This document shows, piece after piece, positions 8,751-18,048 of a stretch of DNA of 64,000 nt. The position numbers and the translations under genes are program-made. The notes beneath the pieces were generated by a model. It ran no database searches and had not been told where the DNA came from. It saw nothing but the letters and a program-made list of their open reading frames with translations. Origin of the DNA: Clostridium_AD sp050717635 (GTDB lineage Bacteria; Bacillota; Clostridia; Clostridiales; Clostridiaceae); the NCBI RefSeq assembly GCF_050717635.1, contig NZ_JBOITO010000010.1, positions 62,001 to 126,000 on the forward strand, in the 5' to 3' direction. The stretch's first letter is position 1. Every line of letters begins with the position of its first letter.

Positions 8751-9419
8751 CTAAATATCTTTTCTTTTTCTATTTGGCAACTTTCCGATAACTTCAAGTT
8801 TTAAGTATTTCTCTACATCCTCTTTAGTCCTAACTTTTTCATCGAAAAATCCTATAAAAGTCACAATAAATGTTGAAAGAAATAGTCCAAGTAAAGCTGC
8901 AAGTACTACATTCTTTACTTTAAATGTACTATTTTGAATACCATTTTGGACTGAATTCTCCATAATTTTTATTGTCTCTGTAGGATAAATTCTCACAACT
9001 TCTCTTCCGAAAGCTGTACTAACTGCTTTAGCTATTTCATCAGATTTTTTTTGTGTTTCTCCACTAGCTGTAATTGTAAGTATTGGCGCATCATCTGCTA
9101 CAGTAATTTCATAACTCTTTTGAATTTCTTCTAAAGGTATTGAATCCTTTAGCGATGCACTAATATTCTTTGAAATGGTGATTGAGCTTGCGATTTTCTC
9201 ATAAGTATTAATTGTTTTTTTTGCACTACCTATATCTTCTTTTTTACCTATTATAAGGCTCGTTTTTGTTTCATAAGTTGCTTTCGAGGTTTTCATTGAA
9301 TAATAGCTAATTGAAGTTGCTAAAAGGGTTAGTAAAATTGTTATCAGCAGTATTGTCCATTTTCCTCTTTTTATAACGTTAATAAACTCTTTATAGTCTA
9401 CATTATTATCACTGTTCAT
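8751..9419 (-). CDS. Wzz/CpsC-like chain-length determinant
   Basis: 222 residues with two membrane segments (about 19-41 and 171-193) enclosing an extracytoplasmic domain, then a short cytoplasmic tail. This is the Wzz fold as found in CpsC/CapA/YveK activators of BY-kinases. The tail (DEKVRTKEDVEKYL) is the usual docking region for the kinase encoded just downstream. It starts one base after the TAA of the upstream GT2 gene. It is expected to regulate polymer length together with the CpsD-like protein. Confidence 0.82.
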   Translation of the reverse strand: MNSDNNVDYKEFINVIKRGKWTILLITILLTLLATSISYYSMKTSKATYETKTSLIIGKKEDIGSAKKTINTYEKIASSITISKNISASLKDSIPLEEIQKSYEITVADDAPILTITASGETQKKSDEIAKAVSTAFGREVVRIYPTETIKIMENSVQNGIQNSTFKVKNVVLAALLGLFLSTFIVTFIGFFDEKVRTKEDVEKYLKLEVIGKLPNRKRKDI

Positions 9420-9420
9420 C

Positions 9421-10455
9421 TTAATACCTCACATCTTTTATATTATTATATATTAATTTAATTCTTACTAAAATTAGTATTAATACAATTTTTTTTGATT
9501 TCATTAATTTAATAATCGTCTTATTAAATTTTCCGTTTACATTAGAGACTTTTAAATTCAATTTCACATTTTCATCAGATATTATGTTAAATGCAGTTTC
9601 ACGTTTATTCTCAAAATTTAAATTTTTAGAAGAAACTACCCCAAAGAAATATTCAATTATACGATAAATAAAATGAGTTGATTGATATTCTATGGCTTCA
9701 TTGTCGTATTTACCCCACTTCTCAAGCTTACTTATAATGGTATTATTTTCTTCTAAAACCATATTTAAATAATTTTCTGAATACTTTAACCATACTGGAT
9801 TTGAATTCTCAATTCTGTAACTATAATGTGCACTGCCAAGTATTGTGCATTTATCTATAACTTCATAATAGTTAGTGTTGAAAATGCAATCCTCTCCACG
9901 TTTGTAATTCTCAAATTTTAAATTGTTCTTCTTTATAATTTCTGCACTGTAAATCTTGTTCCAAAGCGTATCTCCTATTTCTTCTTTCCTGAGTATTATA
10001 TAGTTTTTTAAAATTTCATCACTTGTGTGAAAAGTATGACTTTGTGGTAACACTACTTTCCTTCTTATTGTTTTTCCATTTTTATCTACAGTAACATTTG
10101 TTTGTCCTGCTATAACTAAATCAACATTGTTTATCTCAATGCACTTATACATTTCAGAAAGCAAATTGTCCTCATACCAGTCATCACAATCAAAAAATAT
10201 TATGTATTTACCTATGGATTCATCTATACCTCTATTTCTTGCAGCCCAGGTTCCTCCATTTGTTTTACTAATAACTTTTATCCTACTATCTATTTCTGCA
10301 TATTCCTTGCACATTTTTTTACTATTATCAGTAGATCCATCATCTATTATTAGAAGTTCAAAGTCTTTAAATGTTTGATTTATTATCATCTCTATGCAGT
10401 TATTTATATACTTTGCTCCATTAAAAATTGGAACTATAATACTTATCTGCGGCAT
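9421..10455 (-). CDS. GT2 family glycosyltransferase
   Basis: 344 residues. The GT-A domain at the N-terminus carries ISIIVPIFNGAKYI (4-17), LLIIDDGSTDNS (34-45), and the D-x-D-like FDCDDWYEDNLL (about 89-100). The remainder is a family-variable C-terminal region of basic and hydrophobic character. It is cytoplasmic or membrane-associated and adds a nucleotide-sugar-derived residue to the growing repeat unit. Three such enzymes occur in a row, suggesting at least three GT2-catalysed steps. The sugar specificity cannot be read from sequence. Confidence 0.82.
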   Translation of the reverse strand: MPQISIIVPIFNGAKYINNCIEMIINQTFKDFELLIIDDGSTDNSKKMCKEYAEIDSRIKVISKTNGGTWAARNRGIDESIGKYIIFFDCDDWYEDNLLSEMYKCIEINNVDLVIAGQTNVTVDKNGKTIRRKVVLPQSHTFHTSDEILKNYIILRKEEIGDTLWNKIYSAEIIKKNNLKFENYKRGEDCIFNTNYYEVIDKCTILGSAHYSYRIENSNPVWLKYSENYLNMVLEENNTIISKLEKWGKYDNEAIEYQSTHFIYRIIEYFFGVVSSKNLNFENKRETAFNIISDENVKLNLKVSNVNGKFNKTIIKLMKSKKIVLILILVRIKLIYNNIKDVRY

Positions 10456-10466
10456 AAAACCTCTCC

Positions 10467-11525
10467 TTATTTATCATCTTTCAAGCTATTTATCCTGCGA
10501 TATTTCACTATATTTCTGAGCTTGTATAATATAGAAAATATAAGCCCATAAGTTTTCGTCTTTATAAGTGTTGCATTTACTTTATCGTTAACTTTAAGCT
10601 TACTATTACCTAATATTTCGCATATTTTTAAATTATGTACTTCACTTGCAACTATTTTTCTAAACTCAGAATAATTACTTTTATCTCCAGTCTCACAAGA
10701 CTGTATGAAATATTTATTATGTATTGCCCATAGCGTTTTTATCAAATACACTCTATAATAAGGTCTTAATATTTCATAGTGGACTTCATCCTTTTTAATA
10801 TAATCTCTCATGATATAACACCCTTTTAACATATCCTCCATGGATTTTATAGAGTATATTTTTGTAAGTGAAGCTTCTCTTTGCCTGTAATAATATAGTG
10901 GCTCTTTCATTGAAAAGATTTTCTTTGAATGTGCAAGTAGCAAGAAAACTACAGGTGTATCTTCACATACTTTAAAATCAGGAAACAGGATTTTGTTGTC
11001 TATAAAAAGTTCCCTTTTAAATAGCTTATTCCATACATAACCCTTTATATCATTAATTAAAAACATTTCAAGAGATTTAGTTCTATTTATATATCCCTCT
11101 TCAGAGTTTCCTTCTATTACATACTTACCAGTATTTTGTTCATGGGATGCTTCGTTATACAATATGTAGTTGCACATAACTACATCGGATTTCTCTCTTT
11201 TAGCTGCGTTATACATTCTCTCAAACATACATTTTTCAATAAAGTCATCAGAATCAACAAATGCTATATATTCTCCTGTTGCAGCATTTAGTCCAGCATT
11301 TCTAGTTTCACTAATACCTCTATTTTTCTGGTTTATGATAATTAGTTCAGGGAATTTCATTTTATATTCTGTAAGAATTTTGGAGCAGTTATCTGTAGAA
11401 CCATCATTAACTATAATAATTTCTTTGTTTTTAATAGTTTGATTTATAACACTATCTAAACACTCAGATAAGTATTCCTGTACATTATAAACAGGTATTA
11501 TTATACTGACATCTACTTTATTCAA
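10467..11525 (-). CDS. GT2 family glycosyltransferase
   Basis: 352 residues. Motifs: VSIIIPVYNVQEYL (6-19), EIIIVNDGSTDN (34-45), and AFVDSDDFIEKCMF (about 89-102) with the metal-binding DSDD. The C-terminal half resembles other EpsJ/WcaA-like enzymes that act on lipid-linked acceptors. It is separated from the next gene by 11 bp and has its own GGAGG. Substrates unknown. Confidence 0.82.
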   Translation of the reverse strand: MNKVDVSIIIPVYNVQEYLSECLDSVINQTIKNKEIIIVNDGSTDNCSKILTEYKMKFPELIIINQKNRGISETRNAGLNAATGEYIAFVDSDDFIEKCMFERMYNAAKREKSDVVMCNYILYNEASHEQNTGKYVIEGNSEEGYINRTKSLEMFLINDIKGYVWNKLFKRELFIDNKILFPDFKVCEDTPVVFLLLAHSKKIFSMKEPLYYYRQREASLTKIYSIKSMEDMLKGCYIMRDYIKKDEVHYEILRPYYRVYLIKTLWAIHNKYFIQSCETGDKSNYSEFRKIVASEVHNLKICEILGNSKLKVNDKVNATLIKTKTYGLIFSILYKLRNIVKYRRINSLKDDK

Positions 11526-11558
11526 TTAACCATTCCTCCTTATTTATCATCTTTTAAT

Positions 11559-12530
11559 CTAGTCCCTTGAAGTTTTTAGGTGCAATAACTTCTTGAATTT
11601 ATAATAGGTGATATCTGTAAGCAAAATTCGCAGGTATTTTGAACTAACATAACTTTTAAGGATTAAATGAATTCTATGTACTTCATTTTTTTTCTTGTAG
11701 TTTTTAGACTTAGTGAGTGTTTCTAGTGCTAAACTATATTTTCTTTCTTCATTAACAGGAATTTTAATATCCTTTAAATCCTCTACTGACTGTTTTTCAA
11801 ATCCATACTTTAATCTGTCGTTATACATCTTAACAACCTGCTTAGAATATAAAAGTTGTTGAAGTGAATTACTTTTGGAAATTCCGCTTTTTCTAATTCT
11901 ATATTTAACTAAGAACTCATTAGTACTCGCCAGCACAAAACCATTCGTTATAAGTCTTAATAAAAAGTCATAATCCTCTGCACAAGTAATTTCTCTATAG
12001 CCTTCATTCTTATCCGAACATTCCTTTTTAAAAAGCCAGGTTGGGTGATTAATGAAATCTACGTTCGTAAGGCAGCTCTCTATAAGCTTCATATCCTCAG
12101 GCATCATAGCATCTCTATATAAGAAAGCGCCCTCTTCATCAATATTAATGCATCTAGCGCCTACAAAATCTACATGAGGATGACAATTAAGATAATTCAA
12201 CTGTTTTGCAATTCTGTCTGGAAGTGATATATCGTCTGCATCCATCCTTGCTATAAACTCCCCTTGTGCATGGGATAGGGAGGCATTAAGACTTTTTACT
12301 AAGCCAATATTTTTTTCATTCTTGAAATATATTATTCTATCATCGTTTTTGCAATAATCTTTAATTACGTCATGTAATATATTATTACCTGGGTTGTCCA
12401 AAATAATAATAAATTCTAGATTTGTGTAACTTTGATTTAAGATTGATTCTATTGACTGTCTTAACCAAACTATTTCTTCATTATATACACTCATAATTAC
12501 AGACACCAATGGTTGTCTATTAGGGTTCAT
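11559..12530 (-). CDS. GT2 family glycosyltransferase
   Basis: 323 residues. Motifs: VSVIMSVYNEE (9-19), LEFIIILDNPGNN (37-49) and FIARMDADDISLPDRI (about 91-106), with DADD as the D-x-D motif. The second motif has DNPG in place of the more common DDGS, seen in some subfamilies. It sits between the flippase gene and the other two GT2 genes in the polysaccharide operon. Donor and acceptor are not predictable. Confidence 0.82.
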   Translation of the reverse strand: MNPNRQPLVSVIMSVYNEEIVWLRQSIESILNQSYTNLEFIIILDNPGNNILHDVIKDYCKNDDRIIYFKNEKNIGLVKSLNASLSHAQGEFIARMDADDISLPDRIAKQLNYLNCHPHVDFVGARCINIDEEGAFLYRDAMMPEDMKLIESCLTNVDFINHPTWLFKKECSDKNEGYREITCAEDYDFLLRLITNGFVLASTNEFLVKYRIRKSGISKSNSLQQLLYSKQVVKMYNDRLKYGFEKQSVEDLKDIKIPVNEERKYSLALETLTKSKNYKKKNEVHRIHLILKSYVSSKYLRILLTDITYYKFKKLLHLKTSRD

Positions 12531-12556
12531 TAAAACACCTCGTTTTTTTGAATTTG

Positions 12557-14065
12557 TTACTTAATTCTCGCTTTTTTAAGCACAGTTTCGAAAATTTTCT
12601 TCTCATATTTATTAAAACCTAATACCCAAAATACAATAAAATAAATTATTGTAAATAGAGTACCAAACATCAATATAGAAACATAAGATGTCAGACTAAA
12701 AATACCCAGTGCAAAGTATCCTATAACAAATGTAATTAAACTTGGAATTACCAGCTTTGATATCTGTATCCAAAAGTATTTTATATCTAGTTTTATAAAA
12801 TGCTTATAGTATATATTATTTGCAATAGCATTTATAATCATGCCGATTGCTGTGGCAATTGCACACCCAAGCCCTTGATATTTTTGCACTAGTATTATTG
12901 ATAATCCTACATTGAATACTGCAATACCAAGGTATATGTATGCTTTAATCTTATGTTTGTTCATCGCTTCTAGCATTGTAGCAAAAAGAGATTGTATAAT
13001 AGAAAAAATTTGCGGAAACATAAGCACGATAGCTATTATATAAGTGTAGGAATATGAATCGCCTACCCACCTTGTAATAAACTGTTTGCCTACTAAGACA
13101 AAACCTACAAAAATATAGCTACATATAAAATATTGAACTCTACCTACTTTTGTTAAAAGTTTCAGTAGTTCTGTTTTATTTTCCTCAACCGTAACCATTT
13201 TTGTGAGTTTTGGCAGAAACATACTAGATAATACATTAGATAGCGATAAAAAGTACGTATTAAATTGTGTTGCAACTGCATATATGGCAATAGGTGCTGA
13301 ACCAACAAACACGGCTAGTATCATTTGATCTGTATTCCAATATATTTGATATGCTATTGCACTTAAAAACACGAAAAATGAATACTTGAATATCTCTTTG
13401 AATAGCTCTTTATCAAACCCTGCAAATTTTATTTTTAGCTTAAGTATTTTAAAGCAGTATATTACGTTCATTAGACCCAGCAGGATATTAAAAACAGTTG
13501 ATCCCAGTACCATTCCAAAAGCTCTATATCCAAAGAATAATACGCATACCATAATAACCGGATTTAATATTGTTCTAATTAGGTTGATGGTTTTTATATA
13601 CACAAATTTTTCATGAGCTGTGATGACTGAATTAAATATACTCAGTGGAAATGATAGTGCAATATTCAGTGTAGCCACCATAAACATTTGTTTTGTTTTA
13701 ATAATTTCATCTAGTGTTAAACTTTTACTCATGATCTTACCCATATTAAAGTAAACTATTATACCTATTAAAACTGATATGGCACTTAAAATTAAATAAA
13801 GTGTTAAAAACATTCCATTTATTTTTTTTCTTCCATCCTCATTTTTTTCTACCATATATTTCGAATTATATCTAATAACAGCATTCCCGAAGCCCATATC
13901 CAAAAGATAAATATATGCTACTATTGAATTTACTAGTGAAAACAATCCATAATCCGCTTTTCCCAATTTGGTTAGCATAAATGGTGTATAAAATAATGAA
14001 ATCAAATTACCTAATATTATAGTAATATAGGTAATAACTACAGCTTTTCTCATTCCATTCTTCAA
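12557..14065 (-). CDS. Wzx-like polysaccharide flippase
   Basis: 502 residues with about 12-14 membrane segments, of the MOP exporter superfamily (polysaccharide synthesis family). The N-terminal KAVVITYITIILGNLISLFYTPFML segment and the DYGLFSLVNSI region are typical of Wzx. It moves the undecaprenyl-linked repeat unit to the outer face of the membrane. Together with the Wzy-like and Wzz-like proteins it defines the pathway as Wzx/Wzy-dependent. Confidence 0.87.
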   Translation of the reverse strand: MKNGMRKAVVITYITIILGNLISLFYTPFMLTKLGKADYGLFSLVNSIVAYIYLLDMGFGNAVIRYNSKYMVEKNEDGRKKINGMFLTLYLILSAISVLIGIIVYFNMGKIMSKSLTLDEIIKTKQMFMVATLNIALSFPLSIFNSVITAHEKFVYIKTINLIRTILNPVIMVCVLFFGYRAFGMVLGSTVFNILLGLMNVIYCFKILKLKIKFAGFDKELFKEIFKYSFFVFLSAIAYQIYWNTDQMILAVFVGSAPIAIYAVATQFNTYFLSLSNVLSSMFLPKLTKMVTVEENKTELLKLLTKVGRVQYFICSYIFVGFVLVGKQFITRWVGDSYSYTYIIAIVLMFPQIFSIIQSLFATMLEAMNKHKIKAYIYLGIAVFNVGLSIILVQKYQGLGCAIATAIGMIINAIANNIYYKHFIKLDIKYFWIQISKLVIPSLITFVIGYFALGIFSLTSYVSILMFGTLFTIIYFIVFWVLGFNKYEKKIFETVLKKARIK

Positions 14066-14097
14066 ATCTTGCGATCACCTCGATTTCATTACTTCTT

Positions 14098-16182
14098 TTA
14101 TTTTCTAATTACTTCTATTATTTTCTCATAACTTTTCAGAGCAAATGAATTATCATATGCTTCTATTTCTATATTTTTAAGTTCTTCTATTAGTGCTGGT
14201 ATCTCTTCTATGTCATCCACAAATTTAATGTAATTTAAGTTTTTAAGCCACTGGTAAGTGTCTTTAACTTTATGATTATAATTTGCTATCACAATACAAG
14301 GTGTAGACGTAATTGCACAAAATACCATTCCATGTAATCTATCAGTAATAACTACTCGTGCAGTTTTAAATTGATTCCATTTTTTATTTAGTTCACTTTC
14401 TCTTTGATTTGCACTCACCATATATTCTAAAACTTCATTTTCACTACTAATACACTGGGCTAATGTATCTGTAATAATTATATTTTTAAAATTATTTTGG
14501 GCCATATCTCTAATTTTATCTTTTTCTTCTACTTTTAAAACGCCTTCTCTATCACGCCTGAGGCTTAATAGAGCACCACTTCTCTCGGATTTCGGCTCCG
14601 TTTTATCTAAATACATTACTATATCTGGTGTTAAAATTACATTGTTATTTGGAAAAGCCTCTTTCATTACGTTATATGATGTTTCTTCTCTTGCCACCAA
14701 CGTTAAATCTTGATGCTTACTGTAAATCATTTTAGTTTTCTCAAGTTCACTTTTCCCATTTTCAGTGTCACTAAAATAAATTGACTGTGGGAATAAAATA
14801 ATCTTATTGTCACTAAAGTCAGTAATAATTTTACGCCTAACTTCTTCTTCCCAGAAATATTCATTTCCTAAGTTTCCACCACCGTGTAATGCAAAAACAT
14901 CACCTTTTTTAAGGTTAGCTTTTAAGTTTTTTAAATGACTAGTTATGTCTGTGGTAGTTATTTCTATAATCCTATAATTCTTGAAATTATCCTCTAGTAT
15001 CTTGTTTTCTGCATATACAATAGCTTGATCTCCCAAATTACCATGGTGCGGTGTTCCTATAAGGAAAATAGTGTTTTTATCTTTATCTACTTCATATAAA
15101 TGTTTCGTCTCTTTACATCCCTTTTCAAGGTAACTATGATATTTTATTTTATTCGCAACTCTTTGGGGGATAATTGGTTTTAAAAGTTGTAAAGCTTTTA
15201 TCTTAATTGACTTATAACTAGGATAAACAGAAGAATATAAATCAGGATGTTTAGCAATATACATAAGTGACATCTTTTGTTTAAATCCCATTTGATCATT
15301 ATTTTTCAAACTTAAATAACTCTCTTTTAGCTTATTTAAAATATCCTTTATTTCAATTGTATAATCATCTTTCTTATAATCTAATAGCAAAATATCATTT
15401 AAACAAAATTGTAATCTATTAAATAATTGCCTATCACACATGTCTTCCAGCAATGGTTGTGTTCTTTTTATATATTCTAAACACTCCATATTAGCATGAT
15501 AATAGTCATATCTTTTCCTTGGCGAATTTGTTCCACAAATACTATCTTCTCTAAGGAGATAATAATATTTAGGACTTTTTATATCCACAATTTTATTACA
15601 CATTGCAAACAACTTATATGTAGTAAATATATCTTCAAAGCACTTTCCTTCTGGGTATCTAACATTATCAAATAGTTCACTTTTATAAAGCTTATCCCAT
15701 GCAAAATTCTTCATGCCACTATACTCATCAAGAACTAATTCTGCTAATGCTTCACGTCTTGTGAAAACCTGTGGAATTTCAGTATCCGAAATACTTGTTA
15801 TTCTGTTACCCTGAACTATATATCTACCACAAACTGAAATATCAGCACTATGTTCTATTAGAGCATCATAAAGCGACTCATACATATCACTTTCAATAAA
15901 GTCATCACTATCAATAAATCCTATATACTCACCGCTAGAAACACCAAGTCCAACATTTCTTGCAGAACTTAATCCTCCATTTTCTTTATGTATTACTTTT
16001 ATCCTTTTATCCTTTAACGCATATTCCTCGCAAATAATTCCACAATTATCAGGAGATCCATCATCAACAAGGATAATTTCAATATTTTCATATGTCTGCT
16101 CTGTTATACTTTCAACGCATTTACGAATATACGTCTCTACTTTGTAAATTGGTACTATAATTGAAATTAAGGGGTTATTCAT
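14098..16182 (-). CDS. Fusion of GT2 glycosyltransferase and polysaccharide pyruvyltransferase
   Basis: 694 residues. Residues 1 to about 330 form a GT2 enzyme: ISIIVPIYKVETYI, IILVDDGSPDN and GFIDSDDFIESDMY. Residues about 370-694 are a PS_pyruv_trans domain with FLIGTPHHGNLGDQAIVYAE near the start, then LHGGGNLGNEYFW and VVITDRLHGMVF. The two are usually separate proteins. The fusion implies that one polypeptide adds a sugar and then places a pyruvate ketal, from phosphoenolpyruvate, on the repeat unit. Pyruvylation would give the polymer negative charge. A repeat array separates this gene from rfbA upstream. Confidence 0.85.
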   Translation of the reverse strand: MNNPLISIIVPIYKVETYIRKCVESITEQTYENIEIILVDDGSPDNCGIICEEYALKDKRIKVIHKENGGLSSARNVGLGVSSGEYIGFIDSDDFIESDMYESLYDALIEHSADISVCGRYIVQGNRITSISDTEIPQVFTRREALAELVLDEYSGMKNFAWDKLYKSELFDNVRYPEGKCFEDIFTTYKLFAMCNKIVDIKSPKYYYLLREDSICGTNSPRKRYDYYHANMECLEYIKRTQPLLEDMCDRQLFNRLQFCLNDILLLDYKKDDYTIEIKDILNKLKESYLSLKNNDQMGFKQKMSLMYIAKHPDLYSSVYPSYKSIKIKALQLLKPIIPQRVANKIKYHSYLEKGCKETKHLYEVDKDKNTIFLIGTPHHGNLGDQAIVYAENKILEDNFKNYRIIEITTTDITSHLKNLKANLKKGDVFALHGGGNLGNEYFWEEEVRRKIITDFSDNKIILFPQSIYFSDTENGKSELEKTKMIYSKHQDLTLVAREETSYNVMKEAFPNNNVILTPDIVMYLDKTEPKSERSGALLSLRRDREGVLKVEEKDKIRDMAQNNFKNIIITDTLAQCISSENEVLEYMVSANQRESELNKKWNQFKTARVVITDRLHGMVFCAITSTPCIVIANYNHKVKDTYQWLKNLNYIKFVDDIEEIPALIEELKNIEIEAYDNSFALKSYEKIIEVIRK

Positions 16183-16217
16183 TAAACTTCTCTCCTATCT
16201 TATCTATCTTTTTAACT

Positions 16218-16389
16218 GGGACGGTTAATTTCTTGGGGACGGTTAACAACTAATTGCTTTTTAACCTTAGCGATAACCGGGGGACGGTTAACAACTAATT
16301 CGCTTAAACCCTTGGGCAAAACCTTGGGGACGGTTAACAACTAATCGCCTTTTACCCTAAGATAACCGGGGGACGGTTAACAACTAACC
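16218..16389 (+). repeat. Array of five REP-like elements inside the polysaccharide operon
   Basis: Copies in the same orientation begin at 16218 (partial, GGGACGGTTAA only), 16235, 16279, 16326 and 16368. Full copies carry GGGGACGGTTAACAACTAA. Start-to-start spacing is 44, 47 and 42 bp. The spacers are related to each other (variants of CGCTTTTAACCxTxxGATAACC). Two junctions form small hairpins, TAACC-(GGGGGAC)-GGTTA at 16274-16290 and 16363-16379. The array fills the gap between rfbA and the fusion glycosyltransferase gene and should be transcribed with them. Confidence 0.9.
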
Positions 16390-16392
16390 GAC

Positions 16393-17313
16393 TTATAAAT
16401 CCACTGTAGCAATTACTTCCTTTTGTGCTACACTATTTACTTTTTTATATTCCATAGCGATATCCATTAAATAAGTTCCATATCCAGTTTTTAAAAGTGG
16501 TTCTGCTAATTCTTCAAGTTTATTCTTAGTTATCCAACCACTTCTGTAGGAAATTTCTTCAAGACAGGCTATATATGTGCCTTGAGTATTCTGCACCGCT
16601 TCTACAAAGTTAGAAGCCTTTAGCATAGAAGCGTGAGTTCCTGTATCCAGCCAAGCAAGCCCTCTACCAAGTAGATTCACCTTAAGCTTTGCCTCTTCCA
16701 TGTAAATTCTATTTAAATCGGTAATTTCAAGCTCTCCACGTTTTGACGGCTTTAAATTCTTAACTTTTTCTACAACAGTATTATCATAAAAGTATAATCC
16801 TGGTATAGCATATTCCGACTTTGGATCTTCAGGTTTTTCTTCTAGTGAAAGTACATTTCCTGCATTATCAAACTCCACAACTCCAAAGGACTTCGGATTT
16901 TTAACATGATATCCAAAAATTACAGCACCTTCTTCAAGACTCGCAGCACTGCTAAGACTTTTCGTAAAGCTTTGTCCCCAAAATAAATTATCTCCAAGTA
17001 TCATAGCCACCTTATCATCACCAATGAACTTCTCTCCTATTATGAAGGCCTCAGCCAGTCCATTTGGTTCCTCTTGCACAGCGTATTCTATCTTAAGGCC
17101 TAATTCACTGCCATCCTCAAATAACTCCTTAAACCCTGGCAAATCTCTTGACGTTGAAATTATTAATATCTCTCTTATCCCAGCTAGCATCAAAACTGAC
17201 ATAGGATAATAGATCATAGGCTTGTCATATATGGGTACCATTTGTTTTGATTGTGCTTTTGTAACTGGATAAAGCCGCGTACCTGAACCTCCAGCTAATA
17301 TAATACCTTTCAT
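16393..17313 (-). CDS. rfbA: Glucose-1-phosphate thymidylyltransferase
   Basis: 306 residues, normal for RfbA/RmlA. It begins MKGIILAGGSGTRLYPVTK, with the nucleotide-binding GGSGTR at 8-13, followed by KQMVPIYDKPMIYYP and EKPEDPKS. It makes dTDP-glucose from dTTP and glucose-1-phosphate, the first step towards dTDP-rhamnose and other dTDP-deoxysugars. No rfbB, rfbC or rfbD follows, so the rest of the pathway must be encoded elsewhere. It is the third gene of the operon. Confidence 0.93.
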   Translation of the reverse strand: MKGIILAGGSGTRLYPVTKAQSKQMVPIYDKPMIYYPMSVLMLAGIREILIISTSRDLPGFKELFEDGSELGLKIEYAVQEEPNGLAEAFIIGEKFIGDDKVAMILGDNLFWGQSFTKSLSSAASLEEGAVIFGYHVKNPKSFGVVEFDNAGNVLSLEEKPEDPKSEYAIPGLYFYDNTVVEKVKNLKPSKRGELEITDLNRIYMEEAKLKVNLLGRGLAWLDTGTHASMLKASNFVEAVQNTQGTYIACLEEISYRSGWITKNKLEELAEPLLKTGYGTYLMDIAMEYKKVNSVAQKEVIATVDL

Positions 17314-17339
17314 AACTATCTTCCTCCATATTGTTTTTA

Positions 17340-18008
17340 TTACATTGCTCCCTTATCTCCAAACAGTACTCCTACCGTCTTAAATATAAGAATTATATCT
17401 AGAAGTGTACTTCTATCTACTATGTATTCAACATCCATTTTCATCCACTCTTTAAAAGTAACATCACTTCTTCCATTTACCTGCCAATAACAAGTTAAAC
17501 CCGGTTTTGCAACCAATCTTTGTTTTTGAAATGGTGTAAACTGAACTACTTCTTTAGGTAAACTTGGTCTTGGTCCAACTAAAGACATCTCCCCTTTTAA
17601 AATATTAAACAGTTGTGGCAGTTCATCTATGCTTGTCTTACGTGCGAACTTACCAACCTTTGTTATTCTAGGATCTTCTTTCATTTTAAACATAGGTCCT
17701 GCCATTTCATTGTCATCTTCAAGCTTATCTAGAAGATCTTCTGCTTGCGTACACATTGACCTGAATTTGTACATTACAAATTTCTTTCCATCTCGCCCAA
17801 CTCTATCTTGAGCGAAAAAAACAGGTCCCTTTGAATCTATCTTTATCCAAATAGCAACAATAATCATCACTGGACTTATTAATATTAGCCCGGCTAAAGC
17901 TCCTATAAAATCAATTATCCTTTTAAATATAAAATATCCTACACTTTTCTTATAATCACAATTCATCTTTACCTTTGTAACTGTTGAATTATATTCTGAC
18001 TCTTCCAT
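17340..18008 (-). CDS. Priming undecaprenyl-phosphate sugar-phosphate transferase
   Basis: 222 residues of the bacterial sugar transferase family (monotopic phosphoglycosyltransferase core). One re-entrant or membrane helix spans about 25-52 (KRIIDFIGALAGLILISPV). Then come the KFRSMC motif, the catalytic DE of SIDELPQLFN, and SLVGPRP. It moves a sugar-1-phosphate from UDP-sugar to undecaprenyl phosphate and so starts each repeat unit. The long N-terminal membrane domain of WbaP/CpsE is absent, as in the short EpsL/PglC-like forms. Sugar (glucose, galactose or acetamido sugar) unknown. Confidence 0.88.
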   Translation of the reverse strand: MEESEYNSTVTKVKMNCDYKKSVGYFIFKRIIDFIGALAGLILISPVMIIVAIWIKIDSKGPVFFAQDRVGRDGKKFVMYKFRSMCTQAEDLLDKLEDDNEMAGPMFKMKEDPRITKVGKFARKTSIDELPQLFNILKGEMSLVGPRPSLPKEVVQFTPFQKQRLVAKPGLTCYWQVNGRSDVTFKEWMKMDVEYIVDRSTLLDIILIFKTVGVLFGDKGAM

Positions 18009-18048
18009 CTATATCGCTCCTCTTTAGTGAATTATATAGTTTTCATTA

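Noticed and set aside
16218..16389. Regular short repeats suggesting a CRISPR array
   Set aside because: The spacers are related to one another, the repeats are about 20 bp, identical copies are scattered singly elsewhere, and there are no cas genes. REP-like elements explain them better.
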